From contig CAXAVJ010000032.1 of the NCBI GenBank assembly GCA_963972065.1, positions 1 through 39,932 of the forward strand: DNA of 39,932 nucleotides, in the 5' to 3' direction. The DNA is from UBA1479 sp963972065. GTDB lineage: Bacteria > Pseudomonadota > Alphaproteobacteria > Rhodospirillales > Casp-alpha2. This document shows, in pieces, positions 23,532 through 31,308 of the stretch (position 1 is the first letter of the stretch; every line of letters begins with the position of its first letter). A model generated the notes under the pieces. It had not been told where the DNA came from, searched no databases, and saw only the letters and a list, made by a program, of their open reading frames with translations. The position numbers and the translations under genes were made by a program.

Positions 23532-23621
23532 GGATGGGTGGCCGAGCGGTTGAAGGCACTGGTCTTGAAAACCAGCGTGCGTGAAAGCGTACCGTGGGTT
23601 CGAATCCCACCCCATCCGCCA
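23532..23621 (+). tRNA. tRNA-Ser (anticodon UGA)
   Basis: A 90-base tRNA with encoded CCA. The acceptor stem GGATGGG (23532-23538) pairs perfectly with CCCATCC (23611-23617). The discriminator G (23618) is the serine identity base, and CCA follows at 23619-23621. The anticodon stem is CTGGT/ACCAG with loop CTTGAAA, and the anticodon TGA at 23566-23568 reads UCN codons, chiefly UCA. The long variable arm GCGTGCGTGAAAGCGTACC is typical of class II tRNA-Ser, and the T arm GTGGG-TTCGAAT-CCCAC is perfect. Confidence 0.98.
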
Positions 23622-23664
23622 TTCTTTGGAGTGCACGCCCGATGAGCCGCTCCGGGCCTGACCG

Positions 23665-24498
23665 TCAGATCGCCAGGTACTGTTGACGCATGTCGGCATT
23701 CTCAAGGACTTCCTGAGCAAGGCCGTCGAACACCACCTTCCCCATGTCGAGAATGATGGCCCGGTCCGCCAGGTGCAGGGCGGCGATGGCGTTCTGCTCG
23801 ACGATAATCGTCGTCATGCCGTGCGACTTGATCTCTTCCAAGGTCCGCTCGATCTCCTGCACGATCACCGGCGCAAGGCCTTCATAGGGCTCGTCCAACA
23901 GAAGCAGCTTCACGTCGCGCGCGAGCGCCCGGCTGATCGCGAGCATCTGCTGCTCGCCGCCGGACAGCGTGGTGCCTTCCTGATTGCGGCGTTCACCCAA
24001 GCGGGGAAACAGCTCGTAAATGCGCTCGATGGACCAGCCGATCGGCGGCGCGATCTGGGCCAGGGTCAGGTTCTCTTCCACCGTCAGGCCCTGGATGATG
24101 CGCCGGTCTTCGGGCACCAGGCCGATGCCGTTCCGCGACGCCTCGTGGGCCCGCATGCTGTGCAGCGGTTTATGATCGAGCCAAATCTCGCCATGCTTGA
24201 GCCCCGGATCGTCGAGCCGCGCGATGGCCCGAAGCGTCGACGTCTTGCCCGCACCGTTGCGTCCCAGAAGGGCGACGATCTCCCCTTCACGGATGTCAAA
24301 CGAAACGCCCTGAACGATATAGCTTTCGCCGTAATAGGCGTGAATGTCCCAACATGAGAAATAGGCGGGCTGTCCGCCTTTCCCCGTCACCGGCTTCACG
24401 CCCGGCGCCGTGCCGTCTTTAAACCCACCGTTTTCAAGCAGCGTCTGTTCCTCGGCGCTCTTGTCCATACGAGACTCCCGTTCGTCTATCTGGTTCAT
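23665..24498 (-). CDS. branched-chain/urea-type ABC transporter ATP-binding protein (LivF-like)
   Basis: A 277-residue ATPase of the HAAT (LivF/UrtE) type. The Walker A is GRNGAGKTS, the signature LSGGEQQ and the Walker B LLLLDEP, with the usual H-loop region (IIVEQNA) altered to Gln-Asn as in LivF. An N-terminal extension of about 45 residues, rich in charged and Gly residues, precedes the ABC core and is unusual for LivF, which is normally about 235 residues. Its start overlaps the LivG-like gene by 4 bp. It is the last gene of the five-gene transporter run and faces the tRNA-Ser gene. Confidence 0.94.
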   Translation of the reverse strand: MNQIDERESRMDKSAEEQTLLENGGFKDGTAPGVKPVTGKGGQPAYFSCWDIHAYYGESYIVQGVSFDIREGEIVALLGRNGAGKTSTLRAIARLDDPGLKHGEIWLDHKPLHSMRAHEASRNGIGLVPEDRRIIQGLTVEENLTLAQIAPPIGWSIERIYELFPRLGERRNQEGTTLSGGEQQMLAISRALARDVKLLLLDEPYEGLAPVIVQEIERTLEEIKSHGMTTIIVEQNAIAALHLADRAIILDMGKVVFDGLAQEVLENADMRQQYLAI

Positions 24499-25250
24499 AG
24501 ATGCGCTCCACCAAGGTAGGCTTCCTGAACTTTCGGATTCCCCTTGATGTTCTCGGGCGTATCCTCGGCGATGACCGTTCCCTGGGCCAATACGGAAATT
24601 CTTTCGGCCAGGGAGAACACCACATGCATGTCGTGTTCGATGACCACCATGGTCACCCCGCGCTGGGCAATCCGCTTCATCAAATCAATCGTGTTGTTGG
24701 TGTCCGCCCGCGCCATGCCGGCCGTCGGCTCGTCAAGCAACAGCAGCTTCGGATCCTGGACCAGACACATGGCCAGTTCAAGCCGCCGCTTGTCGCCACG
24801 CGACAGATGGGCCGCCGTCTCGTCGGCCTTGGCCGCCAGACCGACGTCCTCAAGCATGGACATCGCCTTCTCGGCCATCGGCCCGTTGCGTCGGACCGGG
24901 GTCCAGGCGTTGATTTTAAAGGCCCCGTCGCGGCGCGCGAAGCTCGGGATCATGACGTTGTCGATCAGGCTCAGGTCGCCGAAGATTTCCGGCGTCTGAA
25001 AAACCCGGCTGACGCCCGCCTGGTTGATCTCGTGTGGCGCCATGCCGAGCAACGACCGGCCGTCGAAGGTGACGGTTCCGGAATCGGGTTCAAGCCGGCC
25101 GATGAAGCAGTTCAGCAGGGTCGATTTACCCGCGCCGTTGGGGCCGATGATGGCATGAACCGTGCTGGCCTCGATCTCCAGGTTGACGTTGTCCAGGGCC
25201 TTCAGGCCGCCGAACCGTTTGTTGACGTTCTTGACGGATAGAGCGCTCAT
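24495..25250 (-). CDS. branched-chain/urea-type ABC transporter ATP-binding protein (LivG-like)
   Basis: A 251-residue ATPase of the LivG/UrtD type. The Walker A is GPNGAGKST and the Walker B LLLLDEPTAGM; the signature reads LSRGDKRRLE instead of LSGGQ. This variant is also seen in LivG/UrtD relatives. The H-loop is VVIEHDM. The C-terminal PENIKGNPKVQEAYLGG is the hallmark end of LivG proteins (BCA_ABC_TP_C). The gene lies 13 bp downstream of the LivM-like gene and overlaps the LivF-like gene by 4 bp. Confidence 0.95.
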   Translation of the reverse strand: MSALSVKNVNKRFGGLKALDNVNLEIEASTVHAIIGPNGAGKSTLLNCFIGRLEPDSGTVTFDGRSLLGMAPHEINQAGVSRVFQTPEIFGDLSLIDNVMIPSFARRDGAFKINAWTPVRRNGPMAEKAMSMLEDVGLAAKADETAAHLSRGDKRRLELAMCLVQDPKLLLLDEPTAGMARADTNNTIDLMKRIAQRGVTMVVIEHDMHVVFSLAERISVLAQGTVIAEDTPENIKGNPKVQEAYLGGAHL

Positions 25251-25263
25251 GTCCTGATCCTCC

Positions 25264-26415
25264 CTATTCCGCCGGTGCCGGTTGCCGCATGCCGCCGGCC
25301 CCGTTGTCCGGCGGTTGTCGCCGGATCAGGTTGCCGATACGGCTGACGCCTTCCATCAGGCCGCCCGGCAGGAAGATAACGATAACCATGAACAGGGCAC
25401 CCAGCGTCAGGTGCCACCCCTCGCCCACGAACATGGAGCTGACGGATACGGCGATGTGCTGCAGCACCTCGGGCAGGAAGCTGAAGATCTTCATCAGGAT
25501 GCCTTCGTTGAAGGCCGAGAAGATGTTTTCGAAATACTTGATCGCGCCGGCGCCGATCACCGGCCCAAGCAGCGTGCCGGCGCCGCCCAGGATGGTCATC
25601 AGCACGACCTCGCCCGAGGCGGTCCATTGCATGCGTTCCGCCCCGGCCAACGGGTCGGTGACCGCCAGCAAGCCCCCCGCCAACCCGGCATACATGCCCG
25701 AAATGACGAAGGCCGTAAGCGCATAGGGCCGCGTGTGGACACCGGTGAAGTTCAGGCGATTCTGGTTCGATTTCACCGCGCGCAGCATCATCCCGAAAGG
25801 CGAGCGGTAGATGCGCATGGAGATGAAGAAGCAGATGATGAGCATGACGGCACAGAAATAGAAGCCCGGATAGCCCGTCATTTGGATGCCGAACAGATCC
25901 GACGACGGCAACACGGCGCCGTAATCCCGCCCGAAGGCGACGTCGAGGGCGCGGGGGTCGGACTGGGCCAGTTGAAGGCCCGTCTCACCGTTGGTGATCG
26001 GGGTCAGAACCGAATAGGCGAGGTTGTAGCACATCTGCGCAAAGGCCAGCGTGAGGATGGAAAAGTAGATGCCCGAACGGCGCAGTGAAATAAACCCGAT
26101 CAACGCCGAGAACAGGCCCCCCATCAGCGTCGCGAAGATGATCGCCGGCACCGGGTTCATGCTCAATAATTTGAAGGTCCAGACCGCCGTGTAGGAGCCC
26201 ACGCCGAGGAAGGCGGCATGGCCGAACGACAGGTAACCGGTCAGCCCAAACAGGATGTTGAACCCGAGGGCGAAGATCCCGTAGATCGCAAATTTTTGCA
26301 GAAGGTCCGGATAACCGGCGCCGATCGGTTTCAGAATGATGGGCCCTGCCAGCACCGCCGCCGTGAAGACGGCAAGCAGCAGTAGGTCTTTTTTGCTGAT
26401 TGAATTGGCAAACAT
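25264..26415 (-). CDS. branched-chain/urea-type ABC transporter permease (LivM-like)
   Basis: A 383-residue inner-membrane permease with about nine to ten hydrophobic segments. The family motifs are FGLTGYLSFGHAAFLGVGSYTA near residue 55 and the EAA-like loop region near VLMTILGGAGTLLGPVIGAG. The C-terminus extends about 25 residues (RQPPDNGAGGMRQPAPAE) beyond the membrane domain, which is unusual. It begins 3 bp after the LivH-like stop, so the two are translationally coupled. Confidence 0.94.
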   Translation of the reverse strand: MFANSISKKDLLLLAVFTAAVLAGPIILKPIGAGYPDLLQKFAIYGIFALGFNILFGLTGYLSFGHAAFLGVGSYTAVWTFKLLSMNPVPAIIFATLMGGLFSALIGFISLRRSGIYFSILTLAFAQMCYNLAYSVLTPITNGETGLQLAQSDPRALDVAFGRDYGAVLPSSDLFGIQMTGYPGFYFCAVMLIICFFISMRIYRSPFGMMLRAVKSNQNRLNFTGVHTRPYALTAFVISGMYAGLAGGLLAVTDPLAGAERMQWTASGEVVLMTILGGAGTLLGPVIGAGAIKYFENIFSAFNEGILMKIFSFLPEVLQHIAVSVSSMFVGEGWHLTLGALFMVIVIFLPGGLMEGVSRIGNLIRRQPPDNGAGGMRQPAPAE

Positions 26416-26418
26416 TTT

Positions 26419-27447
26419 TTATTGCTCCATCACGCCGCGCCGGCCCATCAGGCCGCGCGGGCGAACCAGAAGGACGACGACCGCGATCAGATAGATGATG
26501 ATCTGGTCGATGCCGGGCAGGATCGCCTTGACCTCGTTCATGGAGGCGAAACTTTGCAGAATGCCGAGCAGAAATCCTGCGGACACGGCGCCGCCCAGCG
26601 ACCCCATGCCGCCAACGACCACGACCACGAAGCTGAGGACCAGGAAGTCCATACCCATGTGGTAATCGGGGCTCAGGATCGGTGTGTACATGGTGCCTGC
26701 CAGGCCGGCGACGACCGCCGCCATGCCGAACACGATGGTGAACCGGCGATCGATGTCGATCCCCAGAAGCCCCACGGTTTCCCGGTCCGCCATCCCGGCC
26801 CGCACCACCATGCCGAACGTGGTGAACTGCAGAAACGCGAACACGGCGGCGATGACCGCGGTGGAAAACATGAAATAGATGAAGCGCCAGGCCGGGTAGA
26901 CCACGTTGCCCGCATCGAAGCCGACCAGGATGCCGAAGTCGATCATGCCGTTGGCCATATCGGGGGCCGGCTGCGGAATGGGATTGGCGCCGAAATAGCT
27001 TTTGACGATCTCCTGCAGCACGATGGCGAGGCCGAAAGTCACCAGGATCTGTTCCGCATGGGGGCGCTTATAGAAATACCGGATCAGGCCGCGCTCCATG
27101 GCGATCCCGATGATCAGCATGATGGGAATCGCGAGAAGAATGGAAACGGGCACCGAGAAATCGAGAAGCGTCGTGCCGAAATCGCCGAACCAGACTTCAA
27201 CATAAGGCTGCCTGATTTCCATCGGCGCGCCCCATGGCGTCATTTTGGTCGGATCGATCGTCACCATCTGAATGTTCAGAACGGCCTTGACCGCCACCGC
27301 GCAGAAAGCACCCAGCATGAACAAGGCACCGTGCGCGAAGTTCACCACGCCGAGCGTGCCAAAGATAATGGTCAAGCCAAGCGCGATCAGGGCATAGGCC
27401 CCGCCCTTATCGAGACCGTTTAAAATCTGGAGAAGAATTGCATCCAT
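26419..27447 (-). CDS. branched-chain/urea-type ABC transporter permease (LivH-like)
   Basis: A 342-residue permease of the LivH/UrtB type. It starts with ILNGLDKGGAYALIALGLTIIFGTLGVVNFAHGA, read here from 27427 down to 27325, and ends with LVRPRGLMGRRGVMEQ. The conserved VVVVGGMGSLGGAV segment is near residue 285. An insert of about 60 residues after the second helix (residues about 58-85, with TIDPTKMTPWGAPMEI) makes it longer than E. coli LivH (308). Inserts there are seen in HAAT systems for short-chain amides and similar solutes, but the substrate is open. Confidence 0.94.
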   Translation of the reverse strand: MDAILLQILNGLDKGGAYALIALGLTIIFGTLGVVNFAHGALFMLGAFCAVAVKAVLNIQMVTIDPTKMTPWGAPMEIRQPYVEVWFGDFGTTLLDFSVPVSILLAIPIMLIIGIAMERGLIRYFYKRPHAEQILVTFGLAIVLQEIVKSYFGANPIPQPAPDMANGMIDFGILVGFDAGNVVYPAWRFIYFMFSTAVIAAVFAFLQFTTFGMVVRAGMADRETVGLLGIDIDRRFTIVFGMAAVVAGLAGTMYTPILSPDYHMGMDFLVLSFVVVVVGGMGSLGGAVSAGFLLGILQSFASMNEVKAILPGIDQIIIYLIAVVVLLVRPRGLMGRRGVMEQ

Positions 27448-27480
27448 GAATCGTCACCCCTACGGAAATAGTTGGCCGCC

Positions 27481-27500
27481 CCCGGGGAATTCCCCCCGGG
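27481..27500 (-). other. GC-rich stem-loop between binding-protein and permease genes
   Basis: CCCGGGG (27481-27487) pairs with CCCCGGG (27494-27500) around a 6-base loop, with an alternative GGGGAATTCCCC palindrome inside it. It lies 30 bp beyond the stop of the binding-protein gene and 33 bp before the LivH-like start. There is no T tract. Such hairpins in transporter operons often stabilise the upstream message so that the binding protein is made in excess over the membrane parts; that function here is an inference. Confidence 0.55.
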
Positions 27501-27530
27501 AGCGACCGTTGAGCCAGTCGGGAGGACTGA

Positions 27531-28871
27531 TTACTTACCGTCGTTGTACGGTCCCAGTTCACCACCCAGCAGGCTGGCCGGGTACTCGACCTGCGCGCGG
27601 GGCGTGACTTCGACGACTTCGAGAACGTCGAACTTGGACGTCGGGTTTTCTTTACCCTTCACGACCAAGACGTCCTTGAAGCACTGATGATCCTCGGCCC
27701 GGTATTCCGTCGGGCCATTGCCCAGGCCGTCGAACTTGAAGCCTTCGAGGGCCTTGCCGACGCCGGACGGACGGAAGGTGCCGGCGCGCTGGCAGGCATC
27801 CGCATAGAGGATCGCCTGGCAGTAGGTGGTATGCGCCGCCTGCGACGGCGGGAAGCCATACTTCTTGCCGAATGATTTGACGAACGCCTGCGAGCCTTCG
27901 TCCTGCAGGGACCAATGCCAGTTGGTCGAGCCGAAGATGCCTTTGACGTTTTCGCCCGCACCCTGGGCCATCAGACGGCTGTAGAGCGGCACGACGATGG
28001 CAAAGTCCTTGCCGTTGACCTGCTTGTCGCGCAGACCGAACTGCACCGCCTGGGTCAGCGAGTTGACCATGTCGCGGCCATAGTGGTTGAGCACCAGAAC
28101 GTCGGCGCCCGAATTGAGCACCGGCGTGATGTACTGCGAGAAGTCACCGGCGCCGAGCGGCGTGCGAACGGCAGCGGCCGTGTTCCAGCCGAGTTGTTCG
28201 GTGTACTTCTTGATCGAGCCTTCCTGCGACCAACCCCAGGTGTAATCGGCGGTCAGGTGATAGGCCGTGCGGTCGGCGCCGAAGTTCTTCTTCAGCACCG
28301 GCGCCAGGGCGGAGCCGGTCATTTCCGTGTTGAAGAAGTGACGGAAACCGTTGGCACGCTTGTCCTTGCCGGTGGTGTCGTTGGAGTGGGTCAGGCCGGC
28401 CATGAAGATGACGCCGGCGTCCTGGCACAGACCCTGGACGGCGATCGCGACACCGGAGGACGAACCGCCGGTGATCATGATGGCGCCGTCTTTTTCGATC
28501 ATGCGCTTGGCGCTGGCGCGGGCGGCATCGGACTTGGTCTGCGTGTCGCCGGTGACGAACACGACCTTCTTGCCGTTGACGCCGTTACCCTTGAGCGCCT
28601 TGGACGAGAAGGTATTCAGCATACCGCCGTCGCCTTCGCCGTTGATATGCTCGACGGCCAGCTGATAAGCGCGCAGTTCATCCGCGCCTTCGTCGGCGTA
28701 GGCCCCCGTCTGCGGCACGTTGAAGCCGAACGTGACGGTCTTGCCCTTGGGTTCATTCAGATACCCGGCGGCAAACGCCTTTGAAGAGAAAATGGTCGGG
28801 GCCGCCAGAACGGCACCGGCCGCGGCGGTGCTTTGCAGCAGCCCACGGCGCGTAATCTTGAACTCACTCAT
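27531..28871 (-). CDS. Tat-exported ABC transporter substrate-binding protein (Peripla_BP_6)
   Basis: A 446-residue periplasmic binding protein of the LivJ/UrtA-like type I fold. The N-terminus MSEFKITRRGLLQSTAAAGAVLAAP carries a twin-arginine motif (residues 8-9) and an Ala-rich cleavage region near AFAAG, so it is probably exported folded by Tat. Type I fold motifs are FGFNVPQTGAYADEGADELRAYQLAVEHING, GGSSSGVAIAVQGL and WGWSQEG. GGGAG lies before the ATG (reads GGGAGACTCC). It is the first gene of the transporter operon, directly divergent from the ScfR-like regulator. The ligand cannot be read from sequence; HAAT relatives bind branched-chain amino acids, urea, amides or carboxylates. Confidence 0.93.
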   Translation of the reverse strand: MSEFKITRRGLLQSTAAAGAVLAAPTIFSSKAFAAGYLNEPKGKTVTFGFNVPQTGAYADEGADELRAYQLAVEHINGEGDGGMLNTFSSKALKGNGVNGKKVVFVTGDTQTKSDAARASAKRMIEKDGAIMITGGSSSGVAIAVQGLCQDAGVIFMAGLTHSNDTTGKDKRANGFRHFFNTEMTGSALAPVLKKNFGADRTAYHLTADYTWGWSQEGSIKKYTEQLGWNTAAAVRTPLGAGDFSQYITPVLNSGADVLVLNHYGRDMVNSLTQAVQFGLRDKQVNGKDFAIVVPLYSRLMAQGAGENVKGIFGSTNWHWSLQDEGSQAFVKSFGKKYGFPPSQAAHTTYCQAILYADACQRAGTFRPSGVGKALEGFKFDGLGNGPTEYRAEDHQCFKDVLVVKGKENPTSKFDVLEVVEVTPRAQVEYPASLLGGELGPYNDGK

Positions 28872-29114
28872 GTTTGGAGTCTCCCAATTTGAATTGTTGT
28901 CGGCGGGCCAGATCGATATCTGCGGCTATTTGCGAAGCCTTAACCCACGATGAATTGATCCATCGCGGACGAACATGACGGGAGGCTTGTAAATGAATCA
29001 ATATTTAATTGATTTATATAGATAATTTGGTAAATAATTTCATCTTAGAATATTTAATCTGTAAATCATTGACACGGAGCGCCCTCCGGCGCGCGACAGA
29101 TACGAGGCGGTCGA
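28872..29114. promoter_or_regulatory. divergent regulatory region between transporter and signalling operons
   Basis: A 243-bp gap whose part 28990-29070 is strikingly AT-rich. It holds the dyad AATCAAT-N5-ATTGATT at 28996-29014, a good candidate operator. A TTGACA at 29069-29074 points to the regulator gene, but I find no convincing -10 at the right distance. The region must contain the promoters for both the five-gene ABC operon and the regulator-receiver-kinase operon, so a regulator bound here could control both. Confidence 0.5.
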
Positions 29115-30509
29115 ATGGTCAACGCAATCCTGGGCACGCGAATTCAGCAATACCGCCGGGAAGTGGGCATCACACAGGCCGCACTTGCCCGCGAAGTCGG
29201 CATTTCCCCCAGCTACCTGAACCTGATCGAATGGAATAAACGGCCCATCGCCGGCGCCCTGCTGCGCAAAATCGCCAGCGCCCTCAACCTGTCCCCCGAC
29301 GATCTGGGCAGCATGGCTGAAGAGCGATTGAACGCCACCCTTTCAGAGATCGCCCATCTGCCTAGCCTGAAGGACGCGAATGTCGAGAGAGAGCGCACCA
29401 GTGAATTCATCGGAAGATTCCCTGGCTGGGCCCGGGCCATGGCAACCCTGGCCCAGTCCGAGCACGAGGCGACGGTTCGCGCACAAGTCCTCTCTGATCG
29501 ACTGTCGAATGATCCTTATCTCGGCGCGGAGATCCACAAGATGCTGAACCGCATGACGGCCATTCGCTCGGTCGCAGATATTCTCGTCGATTATTCCGAC
29601 CTGCCCCCGGAACGCCGCGACAGGTTCATCGAGATCATCCATGAAGAAATTCGTGTGCTTTCAGACAACGGCGAAACGCTGGCCACATACTTGGACAAAT
29701 CGGTACACGCGGAAAAGTTTCTCACCCCGGCAGACGAGGTTGAGGCCCTGTTTGACGAGCATGGGGGCCGTTTCGATGTCATCGAAACCATTGCCGGCGA
29801 GATATCACATATGCTGACCGACCTGCGCCCCCTGCCCCGAAGGGTCAAGGCACGGGCATTGGTGGACGAACATTTGAAAGGCCCCATTCAACGGATCATC
29901 GCCGACAGCAACCAAATTGAAACAACCGCAGCCGCCGACCGCGCCCGCCAGTTGCTTACCGATTATGCGGCCGGCGCCATCCTGATGCCGATGGCCGCGT
30001 TCACACAAGAAGCCAAAAATCTCCGCTATGACATCGAAGCGTTGGCGGAAGCCTACTCGACCGAGGTCGATACCATTTGTCATCGGTTGATCTCGATCCC
30101 CAGAGGCGACGGCTTTCCCCGCTTCGGATACCTGCAGGCCAACGCATCGGGAATGATCATCGAAAAACTCGGGTTTGAGAAACTCATCATTCCCCGGTAC
30201 GCCGCCGCCTGCCCGTTGTGGGTATTGTTCCGGGCCCAGCAATCTCCGGAGGCGGTGATCAGACAGCGCGCGCTTTTCCCTTCCGGCGACCGCTTTGTTT
30301 TTATCGCCCGGGCGCGAAACACCGGAATGACCGGTTTCGGTCGACCACGGCATTACGTAACCGACATGCTGGTCACGACTGAAGTTGATGCCGGAATGAC
30401 GATCTATGCACCGGACACGGCATCCGTTGTCGAGGAAGTCGGGCCAGGCTGCCGATTATGTTCGCGGCAATCCTGCCCACATCGGGTCGATGCTCCCCTG
30501 ACTCAGTAA
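29115..30509 (+). CDS. ScfR-like XRE regulator with embedded histidine-kinase-type DHp hairpin
   Basis: A 464-residue protein with three parts. Residues 5-65 are an XRE HTH (RIQQYRREVGITQAALAREVGISPSYLNLIE, at 29139-29231). Residues about 132-195 match a HisKA/DHp hairpin: IHKMLNRMTAIRS corresponds to SHELRTPMTSIQS of the kinase encoded at 31308-33980, with H141 in the phosphoacceptor place and an ungapped 28-residue spacing to RFIEIIHEE (RFVAIIHDE in the kinase). Residues about 275-464 match the C-terminal part of short-chain fatty acyl regulators (ScfR/RamB type), with DYAAGAILMP, YDIEALAEAY and the cluster C446-x2-C449-x4-C454. The HExxH of the IrrE-like domain is missing. The HTH and C-terminal calls are firm family patterns; the DHp call is my alignment by eye. 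A small dyad AGACCC/GGGTCT (30536-30557) follows the gene. Confidence 0.85.
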   Translation: MVNAILGTRIQQYRREVGITQAALAREVGISPSYLNLIEWNKRPIAGALLRKIASALNLSPDDLGSMAEERLNATLSEIAHLPSLKDANVERERTSEFIGRFPGWARAMATLAQSEHEATVRAQVLSDRLSNDPYLGAEIHKMLNRMTAIRSVADILVDYSDLPPERRDRFIEIIHEEIRVLSDNGETLATYLDKSVHAEKFLTPADEVEALFDEHGGRFDVIETIAGEISHMLTDLRPLPRRVKARALVDEHLKGPIQRIIADSNQIETTAAADRARQLLTDYAAGAILMPMAAFTQEAKNLRYDIEALAEAYSTEVDTICHRLISIPRGDGFPRFGYLQANASGMIIEKLGFEKLIIPRYAAACPLWVLFRAQQSPEAVIRQRALFPSGDRFVFIARARNTGMTGFGRPRHYVTDMLVTTEVDAGMTIYAPDTASVVEEVGPGCRLCSRQSCPHRVDAPLTQ

Positions 30510-30612
30510 CATGTGAATTTCCGCATGGGCATTGCAGACCCGTGTCATCTGGGGTCTAATCCTCCACCGGGAGACATAACAACAACAGAAATCTGGGAGA
30601 TTTCGTCGAAAC

Positions 30613-30990
30613 ATGGCGAAACGTGTGCTGCTTGCCGAAGACGAGCCGAACATCGTCGAATCACTGACTTTCATCTTGGAACGGTCCGGGTTCGAAGTGG
30701 CGACCACAACCAATGGGCGCCAAGCCCTTGAAGTCGCGCAATCCGACACGCCGGATATTCTTATTCTCGATGTCATGCTGCCGGAACTGGACGGTTACGA
30801 GGTTCTGCGGCGGTTACGGGCGGATGCCCGGACCAAAACCCTTCCCGTGCTGATGGTGACGGCGAAAGGACAGCGCGAAGACCGGGAAACCGCGATGAAA
30901 TGCGGGGCCGACATGTTTATCACCAAACCGTTCGTCAATTCCGAACTGATCGCCGCTGTCGAAAAACTCGCGGTCGGCCGGCCCGATTAG
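30613..30990 (+). CDS. single-domain response regulator
   Basis: A 125-residue receiver domain with no output domain. The acidic pocket is E9/D10, the phosphoacceptor D53 is in LILDVMLPELDGYE, the switch threonine T83 is in MVTAKG, and K105 is in FITKPF. The protein ends 15 residues after the last helix starts. A stand-alone receiver needs a protein partner as output. The gene lies 103 bp after the DHp-containing regulator and 21 bp before the small membrane protein and the sensor kinase, which makes those two its natural partners. Confidence 0.95.
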   Translation: MAKRVLLAEDEPNIVESLTFILERSGFEVATTTNGRQALEVAQSDTPDILILDVMLPELDGYEVLRRLRADARTKTLPVLMVTAKGQREDRETAMKCGADMFITKPFVNSELIAAVEKLAVGRPD

Positions 30991-31011
30991 GGACTCGCTG
31001 GGGACTGCGTC

Positions 31012-31308
31012 TTGCCTGATCAAAAAATAACGCAACTGTCGGGACGCCGGGCGCGGGATCGATCGATGGCGATCCTGCTGGTCGGCATTGCCATGGTCAT
31101 GCCGCCATTCGCACAAGTCGTTCTGGTCGACGCCGATCTTTTCGGCCTGCCGATTCCGCTGCTGTACATCTTTACGGTTTGGGCCGCACTGATATTGGGG
31201 GCCGCGGTCATGGCCGGCCCGCTCAGCGCTACCGGTACACCGGCAGCATCACAGCCCCAAGGCGACGGCGAGCCCGCCCCCCCAACAAATACCGATCCTG
31301 CGAACTGA
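31012..31308 (+). CDS. small two-helix membrane protein, CbrX-like position
   Basis: A 98-residue protein with a basic N-terminus (SGRRARDRS), two hydrophobic helices (AILLVGIAMVMPPFAQVVLV and PLLYIFTVWAALILGAAVMA) and a disordered Pro/Gly-rich tail. Its TGA overlaps the ATG of the kinase gene (TGATG region at 31306-31310), so the two are translationally coupled. A similar small two-span protein is encoded directly before cbrA, and before other kinases with a symporter domain, in proteobacteria. A role as accessory subunit of the symporter domain is plausible, as DUF485 and DUF4212 proteins accompany sodium:solute symporters. The start is uncertain: TTG at 31012 or ATG at 31066. Confidence 0.75.
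   Translation: MPDQKITQLSGRRARDRSMAILLVGIAMVMPPFAQVVLVDADLFGLPIPLLYIFTVWAALILGAAVMAGPLSATGTPAASQPQGDGEPAPPTNTDPAN

Noticed and set aside
23532..23621. tRNA-Ser as an integration site for a genomic island.
   Set aside because: There is no integrase gene and no repeat of the tRNA 3' end elsewhere in the window.
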